A stretch of 64,000 nucleotides of DNA from Filimonas lacunae. GTDB taxonomy: Bacteria > Bacteroidota > Bacteroidia > Chitinophagales > Chitinophagaceae. The first letter of the stretch is position 1. Each line of letters starts with the position of its first letter. Position numbers and translations under genes: made by a program. The stretch covers positions 3,038,001 to 3,102,000 of the forward strand of contig NZ_AP017422.1 in assembly GCF_002355595.1 (NCBI RefSeq), read 5' to 3'. Under the pieces are notes generated by a model, which was not told the origin of the DNA, did not search any database, and saw only the letters and a program-made list of their open reading frames with translations. This document shows positions 54,450 to 62,228 of the stretch, one piece after another.

Positions 54450-55525
54450 GCAGTGTGTAATTGATAGTTTTCAATAAAATGGATGATCTGCCCGTTAAAC
54501 TGCTCCGCACCATTAAACAAAAAACCATGCCGTACTGGTAGAACGTATAAAGGAAGCCTGTCCAATTCCTGCCTGAATTTAAGCAATCGAACGGCGTCTT
54601 TCTCTGTGGTGAGTATCAATTTTTTTGATCCGGATAATATTTCAAACTTTTTCCGGATTTCTTTCAGATCATCAATGCTAAAAATATGATGGTCGCTATA
54701 GTCCAGCTGGCTGTAGCTGGCTACCTGCTCGTTCAGGTATTGTTTTAACGGACGTGGGTTAGCAATACCGCATACCAGCAACACTTCTTCTTCATGCACC
54801 AATGAATGGGCCGTGCGGTTGGTAATATGATAAGGGGTTCCGTATTCAATGGTGGTAAAGTACACCGTTTGTTCGGGTAAAGGCTTTATTTCCTTAATCA
54901 GCTTTTGCTTTTCTTCTTCTGTAAGCGTAGCCGGACATTTGGTTACAATAATCACCTGCGCTCTTTTATAGCTAAGGCGCTGGTCGCGAAGGTCACCGGT
55001 GGGTAAAAACCAGTCACGGGTAAATAAGTTGTTATAATCCGTCAGTAAAATATTCAGCCCGGCTTTTACTGAGCGGTGCTGGAAAGCGTCATCCAGCAAA
55101 ATAACCTGTGTTTCGGGTTTGTCGTGCAGCAACTGAGGTATTGCCACAATACGCTCCTCGCCTACTGCTACCGTTAGTTCGGGAAATTTCAGGTGAAACT
55201 GCATGGGTTCGTCACCTATATCCAGCGCGGTAGTTTTATCTCCTGCCAGTGCATATCCTTTGGTTTTGCGCTTATAGCCACGGCTTAAGGTAGCTACTTT
55301 AAACTGCCTCTGTAACAGTTGCACAAGGTATTCTACCATGGGCGACTTTCCTGTGCCACCCACTGTCACATTACCTATACAAATAACCGGTAAACCAAAT
55401 TCAGCAGAGCGCAGGTATTTTTTGTTGTATAAAAAGTTGCGGATGGTAACAGCCAGGCCGTATAACAAAGCAAACGGCAATAACAGAACACGAAAAGATT
55501 TCAAAAAAAACGAATTAAAATTCAT
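54446..55525 (-). CDS. lpxK: Tetraacyldisaccharide 4'-kinase
   Basis: 359 residues. This inner-membrane kinase phosphorylates the 4' position of the lipid A disaccharide. An N-terminal hydrophobic helix at about 9-30 anchors it. The P-loop GNVTVGGTGKSP is at 51-62, and LSRGYKRKTKGYALAG near 80-95 and VILLDDAFQHRSVKAGLNILLTDYNN near 140-165 follow, as in the family. Length is slightly above the usual 325-350. It overlaps the cyclo-ligase gene by 11 bp and rnr by 4 bp, so it is within a translationally coupled operon. The presence of lpxK supports a Gram-negative envelope. Confidence 0.95.
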   Translation of the reverse strand: MNFNSFFLKSFRVLLLPFALLYGLAVTIRNFLYNKKYLRSAEFGLPVICIGNVTVGGTGKSPMVEYLVQLLQRQFKVATLSRGYKRKTKGYALAGDKTTALDIGDEPMQFHLKFPELTVAVGEERIVAIPQLLHDKPETQVILLDDAFQHRSVKAGLNILLTDYNNLFTRDWFLPTGDLRDQRLSYKRAQVIIVTKCPATLTEEEKQKLIKEIKPLPEQTVYFTTIEYGTPYHITNRTAHSLVHEEEVLLVCGIANPRPLKQYLNEQVASYSQLDYSDHHIFSIDDLKEIRKKFEILSGSKKLILTTEKDAVRLLKFRQELDRLPLYVLPVRHGFLFNGAEQFNGQIIHFIENYQLHTA

Positions 55526-56090
55526 AAATATTCGTAGGAGTAACGCAATAATCTAAAGATACATCAAAAGCCTGAGTGTCAATGATTTTTTCAACCGGCT
55601 CAAAATAGCTGAACCCCACTTTCAGTACCTCAGGACGACAACGGGCCAGGTAACGATCGTAAAAACCTTTACCATATCCTGCACGATAGCCTTCTTCATC
55701 ACATATTAACATGGGCACAAAAACCAGGTCAATGGCTTCTGGTGGCAGCAAGGTTCCATTGGCTGGCTCAGTAATACCATAAGTGTTGGTATTGTACACA
55801 GTATCTTCATTAATAGCATAAGCATCCATACTATAACTGGTAAAATCCGATACGGCATATGCAATCTGCAGCGCTGGAATCATATGGCGCATATAGCTGC
55901 TAAACAGCAATGTGTTGGGCTCAGCCTGATTAGCCATAGGCCAGTAAGTAAGCAAGGTGTCCACTTCTTCAAATGCCAGGTGCTGAAACTGAATAAGCAA
56001 CAGATCATCCAGTTTCAGCTTTTCGTGTGAAGAGATGGCTGTTCGTCTTTCTTTGTATAGTTTGCGTAATTCGCTTTTTGTCATACCCAT
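55515..56090 (-). CDS. 5-formyltetrahydrofolate cyclo-ligase
   Basis: 191 residues. The enzyme converts 5-formyl-THF to 5,10-methenyl-THF using ATP, returning stored folate to one-carbon metabolism. Markers are KSELRKLYKERRTAIS near the start, IDLVFVPMLICDEEGYRAGYGKGFYDRYLA (family motif RxGxGKGxYDR) near 115-145, and a C-terminal DYCVTPTNIYEF. ATG may be 56090 or 56084. The 3' end overlaps lpxK by 11 bp. The previous gene, bioD, ends 58 bp upstream on the same strand. Confidence 0.94.
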   Translation of the reverse strand: MGMTKSELRKLYKERRTAISSHEKLKLDDLLLIQFQHLAFEEVDTLLTYWPMANQAEPNTLLFSSYMRHMIPALQIAYAVSDFTSYSMDAYAINEDTVYNTNTYGITEPANGTLLPPEAIDLVFVPMLICDEEGYRAGYGKGFYDRYLARCRPEVLKVGFSYFEPVEKIIDTQAFDVSLDYCVTPTNIYEF

Positions 56091-56148
56091 ATGGTTCTGC
56101 TTTTCCTAAAGCAATGATAGGCGAATGCCTATGTTGTTCGCCCGTAAT

Positions 56149-56799
56149 TTACTGTAACTGCTGTAATAAAGCGGGCCTGATGGCTTCGGCCTGTTGCTGT
56201 ATAAATTGCGGCGTAACTTCTGTAGCATAAGGAATAGAAGCCAGCGAGGGGTAGCCGGTCCAGTTCACAATTTCCTGCTCGTAGTTCATAAAATGATCGT
56301 TAAACACCCACCCCATCACATTCAGCTGTTTCTGTTTGCTGTAAGATGCGGTTAATAACGAATGGTTGATGCTGCCCAGGTAATTACGGCTCACCAGTAT
56401 CACCTGCGCTTGCAGCTGTTCTATTAAATCGCCCACAAACTGTGTATCGTTCAACGGCACCATAATGCCACCCGCACCTTCTATTACAATAGGTGTACCC
56501 GTCGGGCGCTGTTGTTGAATAGAACGATATTGTGTTACTATATTCTCTAAACTGATAGCTACGCCATCCTGGCGGGCAGCTATGTGTGGTGATGCCGGTA
56601 AAAAGAGTTTATAGGTTTCAGGATGTACAATCCTGTCGGAAGGTGGTAATAACTGCTGCACACTTAAAGCATCGGTTCCGGATGCAAAGCCTGATTGAAT
56701 AGGCTTCCAGTAATCGGCCTGTAATGCTTCTGTTACAATGGCTGAAACAACGGTTTTTCCAACATCTGTGCCTGTACCTGTAATAAATATAGGGCGCAT
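56149..56799 (-). CDS. bioD: Dethiobiotin synthetase
   Basis: 216 residues. ATP-dependent closure of the ureido ring from 7,8-diaminopelargonate and CO2 in biotin synthesis. The Walker A loop ITGTGTDVGKTVVS lies at about 6-18, the VIEGAGGIMVPLND substrate region is near 105, and VILVSRNYLGSINHSLLT near 132-149 also fits BioD. It is a stand-alone bioD, with no other bio genes in the window. It is 9 bp after rsmD, so operon placement reflects general co-expression rather than pathway grouping. Confidence 0.94.
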   Translation of the reverse strand: MRPIFITGTGTDVGKTVVSAIVTEALQADYWKPIQSGFASGTDALSVQQLLPPSDRIVHPETYKLFLPASPHIAARQDGVAISLENIVTQYRSIQQQRPTGTPIVIEGAGGIMVPLNDTQFVGDLIEQLQAQVILVSRNYLGSINHSLLTASYSKQKQLNVMGWVFNDHFMNYEQEIVNWTGYPSLASIPYATEVTPQFIQQQAEAIRPALLQQLQ

Positions 56800-56808
56800 A
56801 GTGTTTTT

Positions 56809-57357
56809 TTAGGCAGGTAAAACCGGTTCAAAAAATGAAAACAGCGTAGTGCCATAGTTTCTTACAAAACTAAACCCTGCAAATTTTTCGTAGGCGTTAC
56901 GTGGCGTATGTTCCAGTACAAAAAAGCCACCAGGCGCTATCAGGTTCTTCTGCACAATTATTTTAGGGAGTTCGTCAATGGTGCCCAGGGCGTAGGGCGG
57001 ACCTGCAAAAATAAAATCGAACTGACCAGTACAGGTTTGCAAAAAGCTGAACACTTCCATTTTAATTACCTGGCATCCCGTCATGCCCAGCATTTCTGTA
57101 TTCTTTTTAATAAAAGCATGCATCTGCGGGTCCTTCTCTACAATAATCTGGTGTTCGGCACCGCGTGAGCCCAGTTCGTAACTAATGCTACCAGTACCCC
57201 CAAACAAATCCAGGGTGCTGGCGCCTTCAAAATCAATACGGTGTTGTAATATGTTAAACAGGCCTTCCTTTGCTATATCTGTAGTAGGCCTGGTATGTGG
57301 CATGTTGGCTGGAGGATTGATTCTTCTGCCCCCCCATTTTCCGGATATAATCCTCAT
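56809..57357 (-). CDS. rsmD: 16S rRNA (guanine-966-N2)-methyltransferase
   Basis: 182 residues. SAM-dependent methylation of G966 in 16S rRNA. MRIISGKWGGRRINPPANMPH followed by TRPTTDIAKEGLFNIL is the RsmD start. The SAM-binding LDLFGGTGSISYELGSRGA is near 49-67. Motif IV, usually DPPF/Y, reads GPPY at 119-122, with Gly in place of the Asp expected at the catalytic position. The codon is clear (GGT). It overlaps the DUF3822 gene by 4 bp, the usual arrangement in Bacteroidota. Confidence 0.93.
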   Translation of the reverse strand: MRIISGKWGGRRINPPANMPHTRPTTDIAKEGLFNILQHRIDFEGASTLDLFGGTGSISYELGSRGAEHQIIVEKDPQMHAFIKKNTEMLGMTGCQVIKMEVFSFLQTCTGQFDFIFAGPPYALGTIDELPKIIVQKNLIAPGGFFVLEHTPRNAYEKFAGFSFVRNYGTTLFSFFEPVLPA

Positions 57358-58175
57358 GATGTTGTTTTAAAAAATGGTACAAAATAATGTACCGGCTGAT
57401 CGCTGAAAGCCTTCCCTACCTTATTGCCAGGCAACGTGTCCACAGCAACATCCGGAAGGTATTTCACCATCTCTTCGTATAACGAAGATTTGAAATCAAT
57501 TAATCCTGCTACACGAACCGGCGTTTTTTCATAATCCAGTCCGTATTGGTTACAGGTGTTTAAAATATAGTACAAAACGTCTTCCGGTGTTTGATAGTTG
57601 AAAGTTTGCATTAACTGCACCTTTCTGTCTTTTACTACCACCAATATGAAGTGGTTACGGTAGAAAAAAGCATATAACCCCTGTTTGTCAGTGGTAAAAC
57701 TGTTAAACAAGCCCAGGTATTTATGCTCAAAACCGGCATTGGGATAATATTGTAAAATGGCTTCTTTCCAGCTTTTAGGCACCCTGAACACCGCGGCAGT
57801 TTGGGAAGCGGTATTATTTTGTCCGGCAACTTCGGCATGTAACGCATTGCCAAACACAATATTCAGATAGTGGGGAGAAACCTTTTCTTCATAATAAGGA
57901 GTTGGCACCAGCAAACATTCGCTGTTTTCCCAAATTACCTGCACCTGTGGGTGGTAATCTTTGGCAATTTTGGAAATTGTTTTTACATCGCGAATTACAT
58001 TGGCCAGAATGGGCGTCATTTCTGCATCGTATTCAAACAACTCAAACGAAGAAATTACGTTGGACTGGCTGTCTTTCAGCCAGATGGCCACATGGCTATT
58101 GCCAAGTTCCAGGTAAAATTGTTCGTTTCCGCTGTTGGTTTCGGGGTTGTATATACCAAAGGTTTTCTGTACCAT
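57354..58175 (-). CDS. DUF3822 family protein
   Basis: 273 residues from ATG 58175 (MVQKTFGIYNPETNSGNEQF). The frame opens 36 bp earlier with a poor start. The family is a Bacteroidota-specific, actin-like-fold protein found next to rsmD. Sequence landmarks are YLELGNSHVAIWLKDSQSNV near 20 and YAFFYRNHFILVVVKDRKVQL near 180. No catalytic motif is evident, and its biological role is not established. It heads the minus-strand run that reaches down to the permease and starts 98 bp from the divergent MATE gene. Confidence 0.88.
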   Translation of the reverse strand: MVQKTFGIYNPETNSGNEQFYLELGNSHVAIWLKDSQSNVISSFELFEYDAEMTPILANVIRDVKTISKIAKDYHPQVQVIWENSECLLVPTPYYEEKVSPHYLNIVFGNALHAEVAGQNNTASQTAAVFRVPKSWKEAILQYYPNAGFEHKYLGLFNSFTTDKQGLYAFFYRNHFILVVVKDRKVQLMQTFNYQTPEDVLYYILNTCNQYGLDYEKTPVRVAGLIDFKSSLYEEMVKYLPDVAVDTLPGNKVGKAFSDQPVHYFVPFFKTTS

Positions 58176-58273
58176 TTTCCTTAAATAATCTGCAAGTATA
58201 CTAAAAAGCAATTGACTGCCAACTCCCTTACCTGTGGTTGTAGCCGAATTAATTTACCTTTGTGCCTTCTTGT

Positions 58274-59632
58274 ATGAGCAACACAAACACAACTTCGGGC
58301 TTGCAGGTAGGTATTCACAACCGGCAAATTTTTACTATTGCCCTACCTATAGCCGCTTCTATGGTGGTGCCGCAAATTAACTTTATTACCAATAATATCT
58401 TTTTGGGGGGTGTGGGCGAGCAGTCATTGGCTATTGCAGGCATTACCGGCGTGTACTATCTCATTTTTGCAGTAATAGGCGGTGGGTTAAACAATGGTTT
58501 ACAATCACTTATAGCCCGTCGCGCTGGCGAAAATCGTCCCGAAGCCATTGGCGGACTTTTTCAGCAGGGAGTGCGTATAGCATTAGGATTGGCATTAATG
58601 GGCATACTAATTACCTATTTAATTGCCCCCACTGTACTGCGATTTAGCCTTTCCAACGAGAAACATGTAAGCATTGCTCTGCGCTTTTTGTACATCCGTA
58701 TCTGGGGATTGCCTTTCCTGTACATTTATCAGATGCGGAATGCCCTGTTGGTAGGAATTAATCAAAGCCGCTTCCTGGTAATTGGCACCCTGGCGGAAAC
58801 GATTATTAATATTACCCTGGATTATAGTCTCATTAATGGACATTGGGGGCTTCCTAAAATGGGTTTTGATGGTGCGGCCGTGGCCAGTGTTATTGCAGAA
58901 GCAGGCGGTTTAGTAGTCATTTTTGCGGTAATGCGCAATAATGGTATTATTCGTAAGCTGCAGCTTTTTAAGAAAATCCCCTATTCCACCGCTACCAATA
59001 AACTAATCCTGCAACAATCTGCCCCGCTTATCCTGCAATATGCGTTAAGCATTGTTGCCTGGGAGTTTTTCTATATCCTGATTGAACATCATGGTGAGCG
59101 TGAGCTGGCTATCAGCAATGCCATGCGAAACATATTTGGGCTCTTTGGCTGTGTTACCTGGTCGCTGGCAGCTACCAGTAACGCTATGGTGAGTAATATT
59201 ATAGGGCAGGGATTGCAAAACAGGGTGATTGAACTGGTTTGGAAAATTGCCCGCCTGAGCCTGGGTTTTGCGCTTATTATTTTTATTGTTCTTAATATTT
59301 TCCCTACCACTTTATTAAAGGTGTATGGACAAAGTGAAGATTTTATTAAAACGGCAATACCAGTAGTGCGTATTGTGTCGGGGGCCCTATTGCTCCAGAG
59401 TATTGCTACCGTTTGGCTTAATGCAGTAGTGGGCACTGGCTACACCCGTATAAACCTGTTTTCAGAGTCACTGGCTATTATCTGTTATTGTATTTACGTA
59501 TATATTGTATTGGAAAAGATGCACTTATCTATCCGTTGGGGTTGGGTAAGCGAATGGCTTTACTGGCTAGTCATTTTCATCCCTTCTTTCTGGTTTATGA
59601 TGAGCGGAAAATGGAAGAATAAGCGTATTTAG
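58274..59632 (+). CDS. MATE-family efflux transporter
   Basis: 452 residues from ATG 58274 (MSNTNTTSGL). A GTG at 58262 would add four residues. About 12 membrane helices form two related halves, beginning FTIALPIAASMVVPQINFITNNIFLGGVGE and, in the second half, LILQQSAPLILQYALSIVAWEFFYILIEHHGE. The PxxxxxxxxxxxxD-type positions of the MATE family are partly kept. Family members export drugs, dyes or metabolites with Na+ or H+ exchange. The substrate cannot be told. It is divergent from the DUF3822 operon and is followed by a small gene 69 bp later. Confidence 0.9.
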   Translation: MSNTNTTSGLQVGIHNRQIFTIALPIAASMVVPQINFITNNIFLGGVGEQSLAIAGITGVYYLIFAVIGGGLNNGLQSLIARRAGENRPEAIGGLFQQGVRIALGLALMGILITYLIAPTVLRFSLSNEKHVSIALRFLYIRIWGLPFLYIYQMRNALLVGINQSRFLVIGTLAETIINITLDYSLINGHWGLPKMGFDGAAVASVIAEAGGLVVIFAVMRNNGIIRKLQLFKKIPYSTATNKLILQQSAPLILQYALSIVAWEFFYILIEHHGERELAISNAMRNIFGLFGCVTWSLAATSNAMVSNIIGQGLQNRVIELVWKIARLSLGFALIIFIVLNIFPTTLLKVYGQSEDFIKTAIPVVRIVSGALLLQSIATVWLNAVVGTGYTRINLFSESLAIICYCIYVYIVLEKMHLSIRWGWVSEWLYWLVIFIPSFWFMMSGKWKNKRI

Positions 59633-59701
59633 TAATGTTTTATACAATTTTTCATAGCTATAATGCAATAATATTGATTATTTTATCCCTATTTTTGGGG
59701 A

Positions 59702-59944
59702 ATGGAAAACGTATGTGTGATTACTGATTTCGAAGAAATAACAGCTACCCGCAGGTTTGATAAGGTAGATACTCCACTGGGCATGGAGGGTTATTCTGTA
59801 TACATTGGCGGCAACTTCATCTTTATTAAAAACGCCAAGCAAATGACTGTACGCTTTCATCTTCCCAACTTCGCTTCTAAAATTACTCCCGAGGCTTTAC
59901 AGGGTTGGATAGAACGTATCAAGCGTTTGTATCCTAATTTTTAA
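59702..59944 (+). CDS. Hypothetical 80-aa protein
   Basis: 80 residues: MENVCVITDFEEITATRRFD at the start, GYSVYIGGNFIFIKNAKQMT in the middle and a C-terminal helix WIERIKRLYPNF. It looks like a small alpha/beta domain with no signal or membrane segment. I cannot assign a family. It is 26 bp upstream of the metallophosphoesterase gene on the same strand, so the pair may be an operon. A real gene is likely from the composition and spacing. Confidence 0.6.
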   Translation: MENVCVITDFEEITATRRFDKVDTPLGMEGYSVYIGGNFIFIKNAKQMTVRFHLPNFASKITPEALQGWIERIKRLYPNF

Positions 59945-59970
59945 TAAATTACCTGCTTAATGCAGCGTAT

Positions 59971-61200
59971 ATGATAAATCGCCTGGTGATAATAACGGTG
60001 ATATGGTTTGCCATTGACTTTTATTTCCTGCAATCTCTTGTCACAATATCTGCCAACTGGAGCCTTCCAGCCAGGGAAAGTGTGATTTGCGGTTTCTGGC
60101 TGGCCGATTTTATCATAGTGGCGCTTATTTTATATGGCGCCCTCTCTCCCCGTATCGATTTTAGCGCATCACCTAAGGTAAAATGGCTGGTAGGACTGGT
60201 TATTTTATCTATTGTGCCTAAGCTGCTGGCTTTACCGGTATTGTTAGTGGAAGACATTACCCGCATTATAAGCATTATGATTAGTTGGGTACATGATGCT
60301 CCTGTTGCCATTCCACGTAACAAACAAGTGAGCGAACTGGCTGTAATAGTGGCTGTAATACCATTTACTGCTATTATTTATGGTATGTGGCATGGTAAGT
60401 ATCGCTACCAGGTGCATAAAATTATCCTGGAGTTTGATAATCTTCCTGAAGCTTTTGAGGGCTTTTCGCTTACCCATCTTTCCGATATTCATTCCGGAAG
60501 TTTAATTAACGCTGCTAAGGTATTAAAAGGTATTGAGTTAACGAATGCTCAACAAAGCGACCTCATCGTGTTTACGGGGGATATTGTGAATAACAAAGCC
60601 AGCGAGATGGTTCCCTGGATCAGTACTTTTTCCCGGTTAAGTGCACCTATGGGCAAGTTTTCGGTATTGGGTAACCACGACTATGGCGATTATATCCAGT
60701 GGCCGGATGCCGCTGCTAAAGCTGCTAACCTGGCCCAACTGAAACAAATTCATGAACAAATAGGTTTCAGGCTATTGCTGAACGAGCATATTACACTGCA
60801 AAAAAACGGGCAATCGATCACAGTGGCAGGCGTTGAAAACTGGGGCAAGGGTGGTTTTGCCAAGCATGGCGATTTAAAAAGAGCCATGGCTGGGGTGCCG
60901 GAAGATGCTTTTACAATTCTGCTATCGCACGATCCCTCCCACTGGGAAATAGAAGTGATGAAATATCCAAAACTCATTAACCTTACCCTTTCGGGGCATA
61001 CGCATGGTATGCAGTTTGGCATTGAACTGTTCGGTTTTAAATGGAGTCCTATAAAATATATGTATAAGCAATGGGCTGGCGCTTATCATAGAGATAAACA
61101 TACCTTATACGTGAACCGTGGATTTGGATTTCTCGGGTTTCCAGGCCGTGTGGGTATTCATCCTGAGATTACAGTTATTACGTTACAAAAAAAGCGTTAA
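59971..61200 (+). CDS. Membrane-anchored metallophosphoesterase
   Basis: 409 residues. Three to four membrane helices occupy about 1-140. The calcineurin-like phosphoesterase domain follows, with all metal-ligand motifs: LSDIHSG (Asp172, His174), FTGDIVNN near 205, VLGNHDYGDY near 233, LLSHDPSHWE near 313 and LSGHTHGMQFG near 345. This matches the membrane-bound YaeI-like group, some of which hydrolyse lipid phosphodiesters or UDP-sugars. Which substrate is unknown. It ends 80 bp upstream of the DUF3606 gene. Confidence 0.92.
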   Translation: MINRLVIITVIWFAIDFYFLQSLVTISANWSLPARESVICGFWLADFIIVALILYGALSPRIDFSASPKVKWLVGLVILSIVPKLLALPVLLVEDITRIISIMISWVHDAPVAIPRNKQVSELAVIVAVIPFTAIIYGMWHGKYRYQVHKIILEFDNLPEAFEGFSLTHLSDIHSGSLINAAKVLKGIELTNAQQSDLIVFTGDIVNNKASEMVPWISTFSRLSAPMGKFSVLGNHDYGDYIQWPDAAAKAANLAQLKQIHEQIGFRLLLNEHITLQKNGQSITVAGVENWGKGGFAKHGDLKRAMAGVPEDAFTILLSHDPSHWEIEVMKYPKLINLTLSGHTHGMQFGIELFGFKWSPIKYMYKQWAGAYHRDKHTLYVNRGFGFLGFPGRVGIHPEITVITLQKKR

Positions 61201-61280
61201 ATCCCTTTTATAAGGGGACATTTTAATTTGGTATCAATGGAGATATCATTAAATTGCTAATATATTTAAAACGATTTGCC

Positions 61281-61472
61281 ATGCCAGAGAATCTGCAACA
61301 CCAGACGACTCAAAACGACGTACGCATTAATATCCATCAGTCCAAAGACCTCAACTACTGGACAAGTAAATTTGGCGTATCTGTTATCAATTTAAAAATC
61401 GCGGTAAGTGAATCTAGCGGAAAAGCCGGAGATGTAGAACAGTGGTTAAAAAGTCACAAATACATTTCTTAA
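61281..61472 (+). CDS. DUF3606 domain protein
   Basis: 63 residues from ATG 61281 (MPENLQHQTTQNDVRINIHQ). The upstream in-frame TTG at 61254 is a poorer choice. The sequence DVRINIHQSKDLNYWTSKFG and VSVINLKIAVSESSGKAGDV EQWL keeps the YWxxxFGVSxxxLxxAVxxxGxxAxxVxxxL pattern of DUF3606, a short helical domain of unknown role. It is followed by a clear intrinsic terminator at 61530-61558. Confidence 0.85.
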   Translation: MPENLQHQTTQNDVRINIHQSKDLNYWTSKFGVSVINLKIAVSESSGKAGDVEQWLKSHKYIS

Positions 61473-61529
61473 CCTGTTAAGGTCGGTTTTTATAGTTATA
61501 TAAGGATAATTGGATTTTTAGTTTTGGAA

Positions 61530-61558
61530 AGCTGTCCCTTCCGGGATGGCTTTTTTTA
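61530..61558 (+). terminator. Intrinsic terminator after the DUF3606 gene
   Basis: AGCTGTCCC at 61530-61538 pairs with 61543-61551 through seven Watson-Crick pairs and two G-U pairs, a TTCC loop and a run of seven T. It is 57 bp past the stop codon. Confidence 0.85.
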
Positions 61559-62181
61559 TGAATACATAAAAATGGCCCCCGTAGAAACGGCGGCCGCTAA
61601 ACCTATGTAAAAACAATAAAAAACAGTTATTAAAGGCCCCCAAAAAGATCAATATATTTTACACATAACACTGCCCTAAGGCTTTGGCCTTGAAACAGGA
61701 TACGTAAGTGTATGGATTAATTAAATAGAGGAGATTGGACTTTGCGTCACGAATATAAATGTAGCCAAACAAGTTTGCAAAAAACTTCCATTAAAAATTT
61801 ATACATTTTATGCAACTTATTTGTCTGTTATGTTAACGTTTTTTGAATTCAATGGGGTTTCTTTTTAGTTCATATAAATAATCACCACTTTCCACATCTA
61901 TATATCCGGTTCTGTATTATGCGTAACCGCATTGTTCAGAATTTGCTCTTTCAATGCTGGTGATGGCACCCGGAATAATTGGTGGCCTATAAATCTCAAG
62001 CCTATCAACACACCTTGTTAAAAGGGAATTGTTTTGCCGATAACTGATAATCAAATGCCGATAAAGCAGTAAAATACTGTGCTTGCGCAACAGATACAGG
62101 GGGAATGGCTGTTAGAAGAAAGCCTGCCAAACGCAGAATGCGATATAGGCATGATGTGTTAAGCAAGTTAAATAAATTAAG
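61559..62181. other. Gene-poor stretch of about 620 bp, possible decayed gene fragments
   Basis: No intact gene is visible on either strand. On the minus strand near 61900-61975 one frame reads VPSPALKEQILNNAVTHN before a stop, which loosely resembles the N-box of LytS-type histidine kinases. A shifted frame just beyond gives YIDVESGDYLYELKRNPI and then FKKR. Both are short and could be chance, but they could also be remnants of lost genes. The rest is AT-rich with no RNA structure that I could identify. Confidence 0.4.
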
Positions 62182-62220
62182 AGGTTGAATAGATATAAAA
62201 ATACAATATCTATTCAACCT
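62182..62220. terminator. Hairpin terminator of the DUF885 gene
   Basis: AGGTTGAATAGATAT at 62182-62196 pairs perfectly with 62206-62220 across 9 nt. It starts 8 bp after the minus-strand stop of the DUF885 gene at 62229. Confidence 0.8.
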
Positions 62221-62228
62221 CCACCCTG

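Noticed and set aside
62005-62217. 70-codon minus-strand frame before the DUF885 terminator
   Set aside because: Its start codon lies inside the terminator hairpin at 62182-62220 and no domain is recognisable.
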